The position numbers were made by a program, and so were the translations under genes. From Rosa chinensis (taxonomy: Eukaryota; Streptophyta; Magnoliopsida; Rosales; Rosaceae), in the NCBI RefSeq assembly GCF_002994745.2, contig NC_037093.1, positions 15,449,555-15,513,554 on the forward strand: a DNA stretch of 64,000 bases, read 5' to 3'. This document shows, in pieces, positions 22,950 to 35,188 of the stretch; position 1 is the first letter of the stretch; every line of letters starts with the position of its first letter. The notes below the pieces were generated by a model. That model was not told where the DNA came from and ran no database searches. It worked only from the letters and a program-made list of their open reading frames with translations.

Positions 22950-25900
22950 ACCTTAGGTGATAAGACCCAAAAAGGCAATTAACTTACAGCAAGATTTTTC
23001 CATTGAATGGTTTTCCTCCCTTTCTTATTCTTGTGTGCATTGTAGATTTTAATGGAGCTTGCAAATCAATAGCAGACCATCAGCATATATAATGCACAAA
23101 CAACTCCTAGTTATTGACTTATACAGTGAAAAATCAGTTAACTTACTTGTCCAAAATTGTTTTCCATTCACCAGCAATGAGTCGCCTCTTTAACGGATCC
23201 ATGAAGTGAATGGTTTCTTCATCTGGATTCACAGCAGACAACGTCCAATGACCACTATATGCCATAAACAAAACTCATTATAAGTTTAAACTAGTTTATA
23301 TAAAGTATTCACCAAAATGTAATATAACACAACATATTGCATAGTAATTCAGTTACACACCCTGAATTATATGGGACCAAATAAATCTGCCCAGACTTCC
23401 CATTTATGAACCGATTTGATACTAAGCGAGCTCGTTCGGTTGGATTTCCACAGCCACTTGCACCCGTGTGAGCAGGGTCGACAAAGGCGACCATGTCATT
23501 CATCTTAGCCTTCTTCAACACACCTTGAAGGTAGCTACATCGACATTTCACAACATTTCAACTGATTTCACAAATGAAAAATCACAAAACCTGACAAATA
23601 ATAGGTAACTTTAACGTGTTGCATTACCTCATGTAAAAACAATGCAGCTGCCTGAAATTTCCAACAAGTGTGTCATAGCATAGATGTCCTTTCTAAAGAC
23701 AAAGGCTTTATGTGGATGACCAAAAAGTTCTGGTCCAAAAGTGGCGTGGATGGTTGCCCCATTCCGCAATCCAGTGTTTGCCCAAATGCATAAGTCCTTT
23801 AAAGGTGCAGGGAGATTCAATGGCAGGATTTGCAAGTCTTCCTTATCATCAAACATATCTTTCTGTGGCCTATTAGGAATTTTACGCTTTGGTTTTTTCT
23901 TATGTTGTAAAAAATAAGTTAGATTATATTCCATAATCACATATGCAGAAGTAAACACAAAGAAATTGATCGAGTTACCTTCCCACCAGGTGCAGGGGCA
24001 ATAACAAGGTTCCTCGGCCAAGCGACACAAGTCCCAATGGCATCCTTGACCTTCACTATCTCATCTTTTATGGGAAATGGCAGCAAAGCTTCAGGAACAA
24101 CAATTTCTGTGATAGAGACACGCAAATTCTCCTCTCCAAGTGGAACACCATGGATTGTTTGCTGTTTGGTCTCAAGGTCGACACTGATGACAGTTCCAAT
24201 AGCCACAATGTTTTCCACCGTGTCAATGGCCAGTTTATACTTGGTCTCACCTAATTGTTCCTATACATGAAACAAATTAAATCCATACAGTTCTATATCC
24301 AAAAATCCATATCAGCATACCTACAAAGTTCAAGTACTTTATTTAGGCAAGCACGATATTTACCTCTTCACCATGTACTGGTGCCTCTAGTACAATGACA
24401 TCTTCTCTAACCTCCTCTTCCAATATCGGGTTTAACCGTACCCTCTCATCACTGGGCTGCACAATTTCCTCTTCAACCTCGATGCTCACTTCATCTCTTA
24501 AAACCAACTTCTTCTTCACACCCTTCACCTCAGCTTCAATATTATCATGTGCAGCCTTCTCCCCTTGGCGAGAACAACTCCCTTGTCCTGAACCAAGGTC
24601 ATTAACTGCTGTGACAGGTTTGGGGGACTCAACAGGCAGCTCCTTCCCATCGACCTTCTCTTCCAGCTTCGCAATCTTCTCAGTCCAATAAGCTCTCTCC
24701 TCAGCATGTTTTCTATCCCTCTCCTCCTCCCATGCAGTTCTTTCCTTAGCTAACAAAACTTCCTTCTCCTCCTCTAGTATCTTCTTCAGCGATAACCTAG
24801 TCCTCTGTTCAAAAGTCATCGTTTGCCGTTTTGGCAAGTTGAAATATAAATCGGGCTTGACATTGCCACCAACATCTCTAACCCTACCTCTATGCTCCGG
24901 ATTCCCCAATGCAAGAGTGAGCACATCATCAGACCCAGATGTGGCAATTTCCCCTTCAGCCTCCCTTTTCCTTAAATGTTCCTGATTCAAAATATCCGCT
25001 CTAAATGCTGCAATAACATTACATGCATGCATATATATAAATATGAACTTGATGTCCTACATACTTACAATTTTTTCGGCTTTCTTCTCTACCTCAGGCT
25101 GTTTGAAGTTGCCATTCCTATCTTGCCGAGCCTTGATCCACATTGTAGCTCTATCAAGTTCTTCTAAAGGGACACTTTCAGACTTTGACAAATGAAAACA
25201 CAATGAATTAGTTAATATTCTATACATATGTAACCTAATTTAGTTGACTCATCTAATTATAAAACTAACCAGTTCTTCCATTAAATTTGCATAACCTTTG
25301 CGTGACATACGATGAGGATATTTATTCTCCTTTCGCTTTGCAATTTGGGCTTCACGTATTTCCTGCAAACCATAACATAAGTAAATTAGAAACTGCAATG
25401 AATATTCATAGAGAGAGCACCTTCTCAAACCAAAAAACACAACGAATTTTATCAAATCAGTAACCTGGAAGGTAGCTGAAAGCCTATCAGCAACAAATGG
25501 AGCCAAGTATCCTTCGTTATGCTTCGGTAATCATCCGGAGGATTTTCTAACAGTTCTGGTTCATCCATATAAGGGATGATGTACACGTTTGTTAACTTGC
25601 TCTTGAACTCTCTCCATTTAGTTGCAGCAGATGAAATCACCATTTTTTTAAGCTCTTTAGGCACCACAAATGCATCCTACATACATGTAGAATAAACTAA
25701 GCTACTGTAATGCAAAGCTAATTAACATGTAGAATATATATAAACTAATCAAGCTGAAATATGGTCAGTAAGTACCGTTATAGATTCCCATATCTTTTCC
25801 TTTTCATCTGGATCCACTTCTCTCCAATCATTTATTGAGATAGGGATCTTTGTACGTGCCAACACCCCAATGTAAGACTGTATTTCTTTTGCAGCCTTAC

Positions 25901-26432
25901 CAACAGGTTCTCCTTTTTCATTTAACTTCACAGTGAGCCTCTTTCCTCAGATAAGCCTGTTTGTAATGCGGCTCATGGTAACCATTCCTCGCTTCAGCAA
26001 CTTCAATCCACCAGTTCTGTTTTCATCATCATCCTCCTCAGACTTCTTGGTCTTACTGCAAACAGACTTGTTCGTTGACGTGGTTGATGACACAGCTTTG
26101 TTGGACTTAGCAGTTATAGTCATGGTAGTCCGAGACTTCTTGGGGGAGGCAGCCTTTTTAGTAGTCTGAGACTTCTTGGGGGAGGCAGCCTTTTTGGTAG
26201 TCCGACCCTTCTTGGGAGAGGCAGCTGTTAATGTAGTCTTAGACTTCTTGGGAGAGGCTGCTTTTTTGGTAGTTTTAGATATGGGATTGGCAGCCTTTTT
26301 GGTTGATGTCTCAGCCCTTTCAATTGCAGGAATTGGTGTCGCTGGTTTTGTCCTCGATCATTTCATTGCCACAGCCTTAATCCTTAGAGCTATGGCTCTT
26401 GCAGAACTTGATGATCCAGTAGAGGGCGACAT
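22950..26432 (-). pseudogene. CACTA second gene: SPKK-repeat N-terminus, coiled region, Ulp1-like protease remnant
   Basis: Starts at ATG 26432 (MSPSTGSSSS). Next comes a Lys-rich stretch (about 26290-26100) with a repeated AASPKK unit in four near-perfect copies. In-frame TGA codons at 26360-26358 and 25949-25947 both look like decayed Arg (CGA). Later exons encode INDWREVDPDEKEKIWESI (25820s), a plant-transposase-type segment (25667-25250), LTLALGNPEHRGRVR with a Glu/Lys-rich coiled coil (25032-24343), and IHGVPLGEENLRVSI...GTCVAWPRNLV (24218-23990). It ends with an Ulp1-like part carrying GHWTLSAVNPDEETIHF (near 23250) with the expected catalytic His. The frame is lost near 22970, before the catalytic Cys motif. 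Exon joints between pieces are inferred. It is a dead gene. Confidence 0.75.
26100..26290 (-). repeat. Coding tandem repeat: AASPKK units
   Basis: Minus-strand translation shows KKAASPKK repeated with short SKTT, GRTT, SQTT and SRTT linkers. SPKK-type motifs bind the minor groove of AT-rich DNA in histone H1 and sperm histones (known for the motif), which suits a transposon DNA-binding protein. DNA-level copies are about 45 bp apart. Confidence 0.85.
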
Positions 26433-26669
26433 CTTCTGAAACACATAACCCAAATGCATGTTGTTAGCTACATGTTAATACTATCATGATAAGAAGCAGT
26501 TAATAGTTAAACCGAATATCAATAAAAAATAACTAAAGCAATAGTGTAACAAGAAACAAATGGATGAAAGTGGTCTGTGTATATTATTCTTAAACTTGTA
26601 GGCTACTTAACAAAGCAAGAAATCAAAACAAAGAAAAGCAGCCTATACTAATATCAGCCTATATAATTA

Positions 26670-29600
26670 AACACGTCGACCATCCTCATTCTCAACCCAT
26701 ATTCCTTTATTGCCATCTCGAATATAGGAGCTAGGCAGATCACCAACTACATCATCAAAGGTCTCAATCGATGGCATTGTAGGAATGAATGGGTGCTGTT
26801 CCAGTTCAATATCTTCCAGCTCTTCATCATTACACCCTCCTTGGTAGTCTCTTTCCGAGCACCGTACTACCACTGACCATTGATCATCAAGGGGTCTTGT
26901 ATGTAGAAAATCTGTTTCACATGGGTAGCTAAGACAAACGGATCATTTAAATGCCCTACCCTATCAAGTTTAACCAAAGTAAACCCAAGTTTGTCTACTT
27001 TAACCCCCCTAGCTAACTCCACCCAATCACACATGAAGACGGGTATCCTAAACTTGTAGTAATCCACCTCCCAAATTTGTTGTATCCTGCCGTAAAAGTC
27101 CATATCATCAGTTTTAGGGTTTTTATCCCTTGCACTAGCAACTTGCATTGCATCAGCAACCAAAAAAACCCCGCTATTTTGAACTGATCGTACTTTGTCC
27201 CGCTCTGAAGTGTTAAAATCAACCCCATTCACATGGTAACCACCAAATGTAGGGACCTCCTTTTTTGGTCCACCAGCCAGCCACCTAATGGTTTCAGGAA
27301 CATCATTATCGGCAAATCTCATTTCATTTACAACCTACAAATAAATTGATATGTCAAAAGTATGGAACCACACAAGTTTATTGAACTCGAAACTCAAAAT
27401 TGAATAGACATTATACTACTGCAATGAGGTCGAAGATAAGTTATGTACCCTATCCTTGAACCAACCAGCAAAGGTAAGGTTCTGTTTGTCCTTCAACCAC
27501 TTCTTATTTTTTTTTGAACCTTGGAAAACTCAACTTTAGGAATTCCATATGCTCTCTGCAATGGAAGAAAAACTAAGCAAATGAGCAACATAACTGAACA
27601 CGCGTAAGGTGATATAGTACAAATGATCGAAAACAAAACATAAGTAAAATTATTACTTACTTGAAATATGGGATTGCATCTTCAGTGTTCGTGCATACAC
27701 ATAGGTGGGCCATGTCAAGCTGCTTTCTGTCTACAGTAATGATGGTGGCGCCTGATAAAGGCTTGCAGCCATTTAAGAGCCCAAGTTTGGTTCTCGAAGG
27801 GATCCCAATAGTGGCAGCCTCTCTAGGAAGCATACGTTCCGAGCAAAACTCAACTGCCTCTTCTACAATGTAACACTCTGCAATGCACCCTTCAGGAAAT
27901 TGTCGATTTTTCACATATCCTTTGAACACTTTCATGTACCTCTCAAAAGGGTACATCCATCTAAAAAATACCAGACCACATAACTCGACTTCCCTAACAA
28001 GATGAATAGTTAGGTGAATCATTATGTCAAAAAATGATGGTGGAAAGAACTTCTCAAGCAGGCAAACTGTATCGACCAGGTCTGCTTGCATTTGTTGCAA
28101 TTTCGAAACGTCGATCACTTTACTGCATATTGCTTTGAAGAATAGGCAGAACCGAATAATTGCGTACCTAACTGGTTTCTCCAAAACTGAACGTAATGCA
28201 ACAGGGAGAAGAAGTTGCATTATAGTGTGGCAATCATGTGATTTAAGACCAGCAAGTCGTAAATCCTCCATTGACACCAGATTTCGTACATTGGATGAAA
28301 ACTGAACTGGAACGGTCATATTGAAAAAGGAACTGCAAACAATCTTTCTCTCATCTAGGAACAAGTTCCAACTACCCAAAGGCAACTTGTCCCTTTTTGC
28401 AGCAGTTGTAGGCTTCAAATCAGTCTGTATACCCATTTCGACCATGTCTAAACGAGCAACAGCCCCATCCTTAGTCTTCCCGGAAATGTTCAACAGCGTA
28501 CCAAGAATAGCATCACAACAATTCTTCTCAATGTGCATCACATCAAGATTATGTCTTACCGGAAGATGTTCCCAGTAATCAAGTTCGAAGAAAACAGACC
28601 TTTTTTTCCAGCAAGGTCTGTTTTCATCTTCATGACCCTTATAAGGGGGAGGAGGGTTTTTCTTGCCAAATGGTCGATTTAGACCTTGAACTCTGGTCAA
28701 CACCTCCTCTCCAGTTAATGGTGTAGGAGTTTTACCCTCCTCTATGGTGTTGTCGAAAGCAGCAGCTTGATTTCTATAAGGATGATGTCGTGGCAGCCAT
28801 CGTCGATGCCTCATGAATGCCATTTTTTTAGAGTTCTTCAACCTATAGGGTCTTGTCTGATCAACACATATTGGACAAGCATTGTATCCTTTCACAATGC
28901 TTCCCGATAAATTCCCATACGCGGGAAAATCGTTAATTGTCCATAATAGTATCGCCTTCAGTTTAAAATACTCTCCTCTTACAGCATCATATACTCTCTC
29001 AACCCCATCCCACAACACTTTCAAATCATCCACTAATGGCTGTAGATAGACGTCGATGTCATTTTCGGGCTGTTTAGGTCCAGAAATTAACATAGTCAAC
29101 ATCATGGACCATGGAGGAATGTTATAGGTGATAAGTATAACAAGCCAATATGAGTATTTGCTACTTAGAGAACTATGTGGATTAAACCCGTCTGATGAAA
29201 GCGCTAATCTAAGGTTCCTATTTTCTAGACCAAAGTCTGGCCATTTTGTGTCAATCATTTTCCAAGTTGGGGAATCGCCTGGATGCCTCATCATTCCATC
29301 TTTCTTTCGATCATTGGCATGCCAAGTTAGCTCCTTAGCTGACACTGTCGATTGGAACATCCGTTTGAACCTTGGGATCAGAGGGAAGTACCACAATACC
29401 TTCCCCGGAACCCCTTCTTTCTCAGATTTGTCCTTTCCAAGTTTCCACCTTGATTCACCACAAGTTGGACAACTGGTCGCATCAGCATGCTGCAATCTGT
29501 ACAAGATGCAGTCATTTGGACAAGCATGAATCTTTTCATACCCCATCCCCAATGCGGAAAGTGTTCTTTTAGCCTCATAAGTAGACCCTGGTAAGTCATT

Positions 29601-30128
29601 TCCTTCGAGAAGCAAGAGGCCAATCATAATTAACATATCTGAATAGCACGCATCAATCATGCCGTGCTTTGCTTTCATATTGAATGTTTGTATCAAACCA
29701 TTCAACTTGGTTGTCTTGGTACAACCAGGATATAGAGGCTTATCTCCATCTTCTACAAACTGCATAAACTCATTCGAGTCTTCAGAAATCTCCTCATCCT
29801 CACTACCCTCTAACCCTACATCATCCTCTTGTATGCCTGAATCAGGATTCATTTCGACTGTTTCAGAATCCCCTCTAAGAGCATGCAAGGCAGAAGTAGA
29901 TGGTTCTCCATGCCACTTCCAATGCTTATAACTAACATCAATACCGTTAAAAAATATATGGTCCTTAATCAGCCCTATACCACCAAAATCAGTGTTATGG
30001 CACTTCAAGCAAGGGCAACATATTTTATTTGTGTCCCTTGCATTATCCGATGCAAATTTCAGAAATTCTTCAAGTCCTAACTGAAACTGTAGTGATCTTC
30101 TATCAGCCTTCATCCATGACTTATCCAT
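26670..30128 (-). pseudogene. CACTA tnp2-type transposase, frame broken near 3' end
   Basis: ATG at 30128 (MDKSWMKADRRS) starts the transposase-associated domain with CPCLKCHN. A long exon to 27657 covers the tnp2 core (SSDGFNPHSS..., GPKQPENDIDVYLQPL, LLWTINDFPAYGNLSG, CPICVDQ) and the DUF4218-type region (FFDIMIHLTIHLVREVELCG ... RNRQFPEG-like). A second part (27322-26670) is DUF4216-like (VNEMRF, SVQNSGVFLVADAMQVASA, YKFRIPVFMCDW). A 1-bp loss near 26880 shifts the frame, and the stretch linking the two parts (27550-27440) also needs a frame change. The long exon itself is open for over 800 codons. Upstream in-frame codons to 30254 are not needed to explain the domain. Confidence 0.85.
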
Positions 30129-30254
30129 CTTATATAGACAAACAAATGTATCAATTACAATATTAACATTATACCTAGCTAGGATCATGCTACATAAACT
30201 AGCTAGTTCACACAAACATGTACATTTATGCACATCTGAAATCAAGCAATACAA

Positions 30255-32312
30255 TAAAGCAATTAGCTACTTCATGTACATTTAGCACTTCGATCATCAA
30301 GCGATACGATAACAGGGGCATTTAACATAGTATAAATCTTTCTAGCTTTACATCATCATACAATTCATACTTAATACCAGCCATGAAATAATTCCACATT
30401 GCTCATTTGTAGTCCAACACAGGAAAAATGGAAAAAAAAAAACAAAACAAACTTGTAATGATCATGGAACTCACCAAAAATTGATTTAAGTCAAAGCCAA
30501 TTCAAACACCACAACTTGTTTCCACCACTTCCAGACTTGCTTAATTCATGATGTCACTGATTTTTCAACTCTGCAAATCATAAGACAGTGTCAATTTGTT
30601 TGACGTGTTAAGAGTTTCATTATGTATTCAGCATCAGATCAATAGCAAAGGTGAAAAACCATAACCACAAGGTCCCTAATTTACATGTCCACATGGAAAT
30701 GGCTACCATCAGATTTTGAGACAAAATACTTGCAGTTCACATGATTATGACAATCCAATACTTGCAGTTCATACAAAATACACAAACTCATAGTTGACTT
30801 TTCAAAACTTCAATAGGGAGTAGCCGAACATTAAGAATTGTTTTGCTGTCCAACCATTGGATGGTGAGCAATCCACATATTCAAAAAGGGCTCATGAAAA
30901 ACTTTAACAGAAAATAGTTGAGAGCAGAACAAATGGAAAAGTTCGTTTAGAATCTAAAAATGGTGGGTTAGAGTATGAAGTAGAAAACTGAGATGACTGG
31001 AACTAAATAATTGTAAGTTGGATTTCTCCTACCAAGTATTATTGCAATGACAAATCGTCCAACAATGTAACTCTAACTCTGCAATTAATATAACCAATCA
31101 CAAGACAAGAAACAAACATAACTAAAGAGACAATATACAACATCTCCAACAGCATTACATGATTATATTACCCAACAAAAGACAATCTACAATATCTGAA
31201 GCTACATTCCAATGCATTTGATAAGACAAAGTCAACAGTGAAGAAAAAAGACTGAAAATAAGATTAAATATGCACCTTGCTGAATGTCATGAATAACAAG
31301 TCTGGGATATTTAATTTATAAGCCTATCCAAAAAGATCAATGATTACTTCTAGTGATGAGGACATCATAGCCAACCTTTTAAGGTTTATGAGTGAAAGAA
31401 ATGGAAAAAGAGAGCAGCTAGTCATTCCCTTTCCATATGGTTTGATTAATTGCTTTCATTCTAGAAGTCTCTAGGCAGGTGTCTTTCAGTTTCAGTTTGG
31501 GATTTTTAAGGTTTCTTTATTATTTCAGTTTCTGTTACGAATTTAAATTCCTTTATTAGGTCTTTTATGCTTCAGTTTTGTGAAGTATAACAGCCCTAGC
31601 TATGAAAGAGTCTTTAATGCTAGTTAATATGAGCTATCTGCTCAAATATAAATAAGTATAAGTGCCAAGTGGCCAGATATGTCGTGATGAATAAAAATTT
31701 CAGAGTGTTTCTGAGTTTTCCAGAGATTGGAGTGTTGGTGTGAAGCCTTGTGTGTGAGTGAGAAACCTGGGAGGGAATCCTAGTTCTTAGTTTTCACTTT
31801 CTACCCTACAAACCTGTGTGTTAAAGCCCTATAACTTAGAGTTTGTTGATCCTGGTGCCTAGGCAGTGATTATACTGCATCATCTAGTGTATAATTTGTT
31901 TTGACCTGGCATCTTGACATCAAACATAAGAGCCAATGTAAGAGCCAAGATGACAATTAGAAATGTAAAGCATATTTCAATAATGACAGAACACAGTAAA
32001 CAGCAACTGCCCACATAGAACCCAAACTATAATTGGGTCAATGCCCACATACAATCACAATTCCAGGTTTGGTTACAGTTAAATGTTGTCAAGAAAGAGA
32101 CCAAATTCTATAACTTTAATTGGAGAAAGTGAAGGAGTAGTGAAGAAAAAGAGCAGAGCTTTACATTCGGAATTCAACGACTGTCAATTCAAATTAGCAA
32201 ATGCTTTCCAGTTAACCCAGGCCAGTACTGAAACAACAACATTATGCTATTTGTCATTCAACTTCAACAAAAACCCTAGCACTTATAACCTCGCATCCCC
32301 AATTCGATTTGA
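30255..32312. other. No recognised gene; possible old LTR-like stretch at its 3' side
   Basis: AT-rich sequence. Around 31440-31920 there is transcript- and LTR-like sequence ending near a CTGGCATCTTG, which weakly resembles a Met-tRNA primer site, but no matching second LTR was seen. An open frame from 32083 runs into the copia fragment below; its first ~77 codons are not retroelement-like. Confidence 0.4.
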
Positions 32313-32646
32313 ATATAGAGGAATGGCTCGTGGTGTTTGTGAGATGTTGTGGTTAAGGCACTTGTTGAGGGATTTGGGGTTCAAGCAGAAGAAAGCCATG
32401 CCCTTATTCTGTGATAACAAAGCTGCAGTTGCAATTGCTCATAATCTTGTCCAACATGATCGCACAAAACATGTGGAGGTTGATAGACACTTCATCAAAG
32501 AGAAGCTGGATCAACAAATCATCTCTTTTCCTTTCGTACCTACTGAGGAGCAATTGGCGGACATTCTTACAAAGGCAGTTCCTAGCAAGGCGTTTTGTGA
32601 CTCACTTGACAAGTTGGGCATCCGTGATCTGTATGCTCCAACTTGA
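32313..32646 (+). pseudogene. Ty1/copia RNase H fragment
   Basis: Encodes EYRGMARGVCEMLWLRHLL, FCDNKAAVAIAHN, RTKHVEVDRHFIKEKLD and LADILTKAV, the C-terminal end of a copia pol. Upstream RT, integrase and gag are absent, so the break is at about 32312. It ends in TGA, is followed at once by the purine tract TTGAGGGGGAG and then the 3' LTR. Confidence 0.92.
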
Positions 32647-32653
32647 GGGGGAG

Positions 32654-32875
32654 TGTTGGCGTGAGTCACTCTCCATAATTGTAGGAATTGTAGTATAATT
32701 AGGATTGTATATTTAAGGAGAATATCATGTAGTTAAGGGGGAGAATATCACGGTGTAATTAGTTTCCTATTAGGAATGTGTATACTTTGTATATGTACTC
32801 CATCTTTGGAGAAGATCAATACATCAGAAATTCCCAAACTTTCTCTTTGTCTTTGTTCTGTTTGACTAATGCTAC
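32654..32875 (+). repeat. 3' LTR (~222 bp) of truncated copia
   Basis: Begins TGTTGGCGTGAG right after the polypurine tract and probably ends at the CA of GCTACA near 32875. The 3' edge is uncertain because no second LTR is present. Confidence 0.7.
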
Positions 32876-34348
32876 ATTCTTAACTTATACCAGAGTAAAA
32901 AGGGAAAAGATGTTGAACTTTCCCGGCCAGTATCAAACAAACAGATTCTCAGACCGAAAAGGAAGAGCTGGTCGACAAATGCCGTTGACAAAATTAAGAA
33001 TTTCCTATATTTTGGATGTTCGATACTTTTGATATTCCTGCATGCGAGGTTAGATATCCTAAACCAATTGCAACATGTGCAAAAGTGAGCTGATTGCCTA
33101 CAAAATGAAGAAGACATCCTCAGATCAGTAATTGCCAAGATGAACCGGACAACCTGGCTAAAGATGTACTACCCATTGAACACTAAATAGCAACGCCAGA
33201 AAATGCAACTAGACAAAGTAGAAGAGGCTTCATTGGTAGTAAACTTGTGATACAGACTCCCTGTTGGGAGTAGAAGTGCTTCTCCACAGACGAACAACTT
33301 TGTTACACCAGGCCAGCTAGCTGCTAAAATCCGAAAACTTCTTCAAAGTGCTTCACATGGCATTCTCCTGCCAGTCTGCCACAATGGTATCTGCGAAGTT
33401 GTTCCATATTTATAGGGCATTAAAGCAGGGAAGACAGCTTAGCAACCACCAAATACGAACTAACACGAGTTCCACATGAGACTGCTTCTCTTGCCACATA
33501 CATAATTTAGAGGGAGATAACACTTGAAAAATTTCAAGTTATCCTCCACCAAAGACACAGCTGGCCATTCTAGAAAGGGCAAGGTCTAATTAACCAGATA
33601 TCACCAACAACTGCAGCTATTAGACATTGACGGCCAATTTCTTATGAAATAATCACCGTTGCTCATTAAAAAGATCAGGAGATATGAAGCCAAAAGAGAT
33701 GGGACTGCTGAAGCAATTAATCCCTTGCCCAGTTTAAGAGGCTCGATTCTCAATTCTCTAATTTTGCAAGGCAAAAACGAATTAACCAACCCCATTCTCA
33801 ATTAATCCGCCTCATACATATAGAAGGCAGCAGCTGCAAAGATCGTCTACACCAGTGGCCGGCTTGGTTAAGTAAATATACCACTTGTTCGGAGATATAT
33901 ATACTAATTTCTCTGAGAATACACAACGGTCCACAATCATATCAATTATTACCAACAATCTAACATTATAAAATCTCCAGAAGAAGCAGTTACCTGTTGT
34001 CGGATATATATTTAGTTTCATCTCAATTCGTCTTAAGACTGGCACTGCATAAGGGTTTTTACCTAGTAAAAAGACCAAAAGATACGTAAATAAGGTGTGG
34101 CAAGAGACCGACTTGAGATTTACCAAGGTTGGCCCTTTTGGTGAGCAAGGCTAGATAGAAACAGAAAATATACAAACTAAATACATGCAAAAGGAAAAAC
34201 AAACACAGTGCAGGTAAAAGATTTTATGGGATAAGCAAGCTCACCCCTGCCCACTCGACTAGAAGCATGCGTAGCATCATGAGTTTCATCTTTAATTATA
34301 ACCTTGTTCAGTGAGGATTAAAGAATAACAGTGTAGAACAAAGAATAA
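32876..34348. other. No recognised gene
   Basis: Moderately AT-rich, no convincing frame. Parts near 33060-33200 weakly resemble 45000-45140 (both share ACTGATTGCCTACA-like and GGACCGGACA-like wording), so the direct duplication below may start further left in a more diverged form. Confidence 0.4.
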
Positions 34349-35011
34349 TAGTGTACTCACATTGGTATGCAGATGTACGATGCAGAATCCATGTTGGCAT
34401 TTTCAGACTGCTTCTGGTAATGCTGAGAATTGACTGGAAAAGTAGGGATATAATTCACCATGAGGCTGCTACCAAGAATCCAAAATCTTGTTGAAAGCAC
34501 TTTACAATGCATTCTACATAGATCATTGCACACATGTAATTAGGAGACAGCACCTTCAAAAGTTCAAATCCACAAGACCAACCTTTAATATTTATTGCAA
34601 AGATTGTCTGTCCTAGCAGCTCCTAGAAAAAGAAGTTACCTAAACCAGATCTCTAGATTCATCTTAGCTCGCCTTAAGACGAAAACATTGCTGATCTTCA
34701 CCTTGTCAAATATCAGAAGTTACAAAGATAAGTGCGAAGTAGAACCCAGTACTAAAGTAATTAAATCTCATGACGGCATCCCACTGATTAGATCAGTCTG
34801 TCTACAAAACAAACAAAGAACGATGTTTAGAAGAAGTCAAACTATACCTTCTCCACTAAAAGCCCCAATGGAAGCAGAAATCTGTACCACAGTGAAGCAG
34901 AAAATTCCTTCCTCAAGTTTAGCATTTTATATATGTTGATCACCATGTTGTTCCAATATAAACTCTTGGTCAAATGCTTCCACACGCCTGCAACTCTTCT
35001 GCATCAGTGTC
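34349..35011 (+). repeat. Direct duplication, copy A (pair with 45162-45823)
   Basis: Aligns in the same orientation with 45162-45823: both start near CACTCACATTGGTATGCAGATG, share CTGTCCTAG(C/T)AGCTCCTAGA, and end GCATCAGTGTC. Substitutions and small indels are frequent, so it is older than the DPH3 duplication. Open frames in it (34595-34939 and 45515-45859) lack known domains and are probably incidental. Copy A is cut at its right by a copia LTR. Confidence 0.8.
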
Positions 35012-35188
35012 TGTAGAAATTGGTTTTCATTGATTCAATTGTGTTTACAATGTACAGATATATAGGCTAGATATAATCTACAGTTACAAAACTCTATAAA
35101 GAGCATTAAAGACTATATGTACAGAGGATCAAATCTGATTAACAGTTACTGAATCAGTTTTGAATGCAGAGAGGAAATCTCTCTAACA
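35012..35188 (-). repeat. 3' LTR (177 bp) of truncated copia
   Basis: On the minus strand runs TGTTAGAGAG ... TTTCTACA, directly after the purine tract TTTGAGGGAGGG. It abuts the end of the direct duplication copy A. Confidence 0.8.

Larger units (their letters stand above)
22910..30250 (-). mobile_element. CACTA (En/Spm) transposon remnant
   Basis: Holds the two typical CACTA genes in the same orientation: tnp2-type transposase (30128 to ~26670) then a second gene with an Ulp1-like end (26432 to ~22950). I found no CACTA terminal repeat on either side: at the left the second gene is cut off next to the inverted-duplication boundary, and the right end beyond the transposase start was not identified. 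Both genes carry stops or frameshifts. The right boundary is approximate. Confidence 0.8.

Noticed and set aside
31440..31920. Possible 5' LTR and primer site for the copia at 32313
   Set aside because: Sequence does not match the 3' LTR at 32654-32875 and the primer-like CTGGCATCTTG is weak.
32083..32312. N-terminal extension of the copia RNase H frame
   Set aside because: Not retroelement-like; chance in-frame sequence left of the truncation point.
34595..34939. 114-codon ORFs in the direct duplication (also 45515-45859)
   Set aside because: No domain, frames differ in start and end between copies, composition like non-coding DNA.
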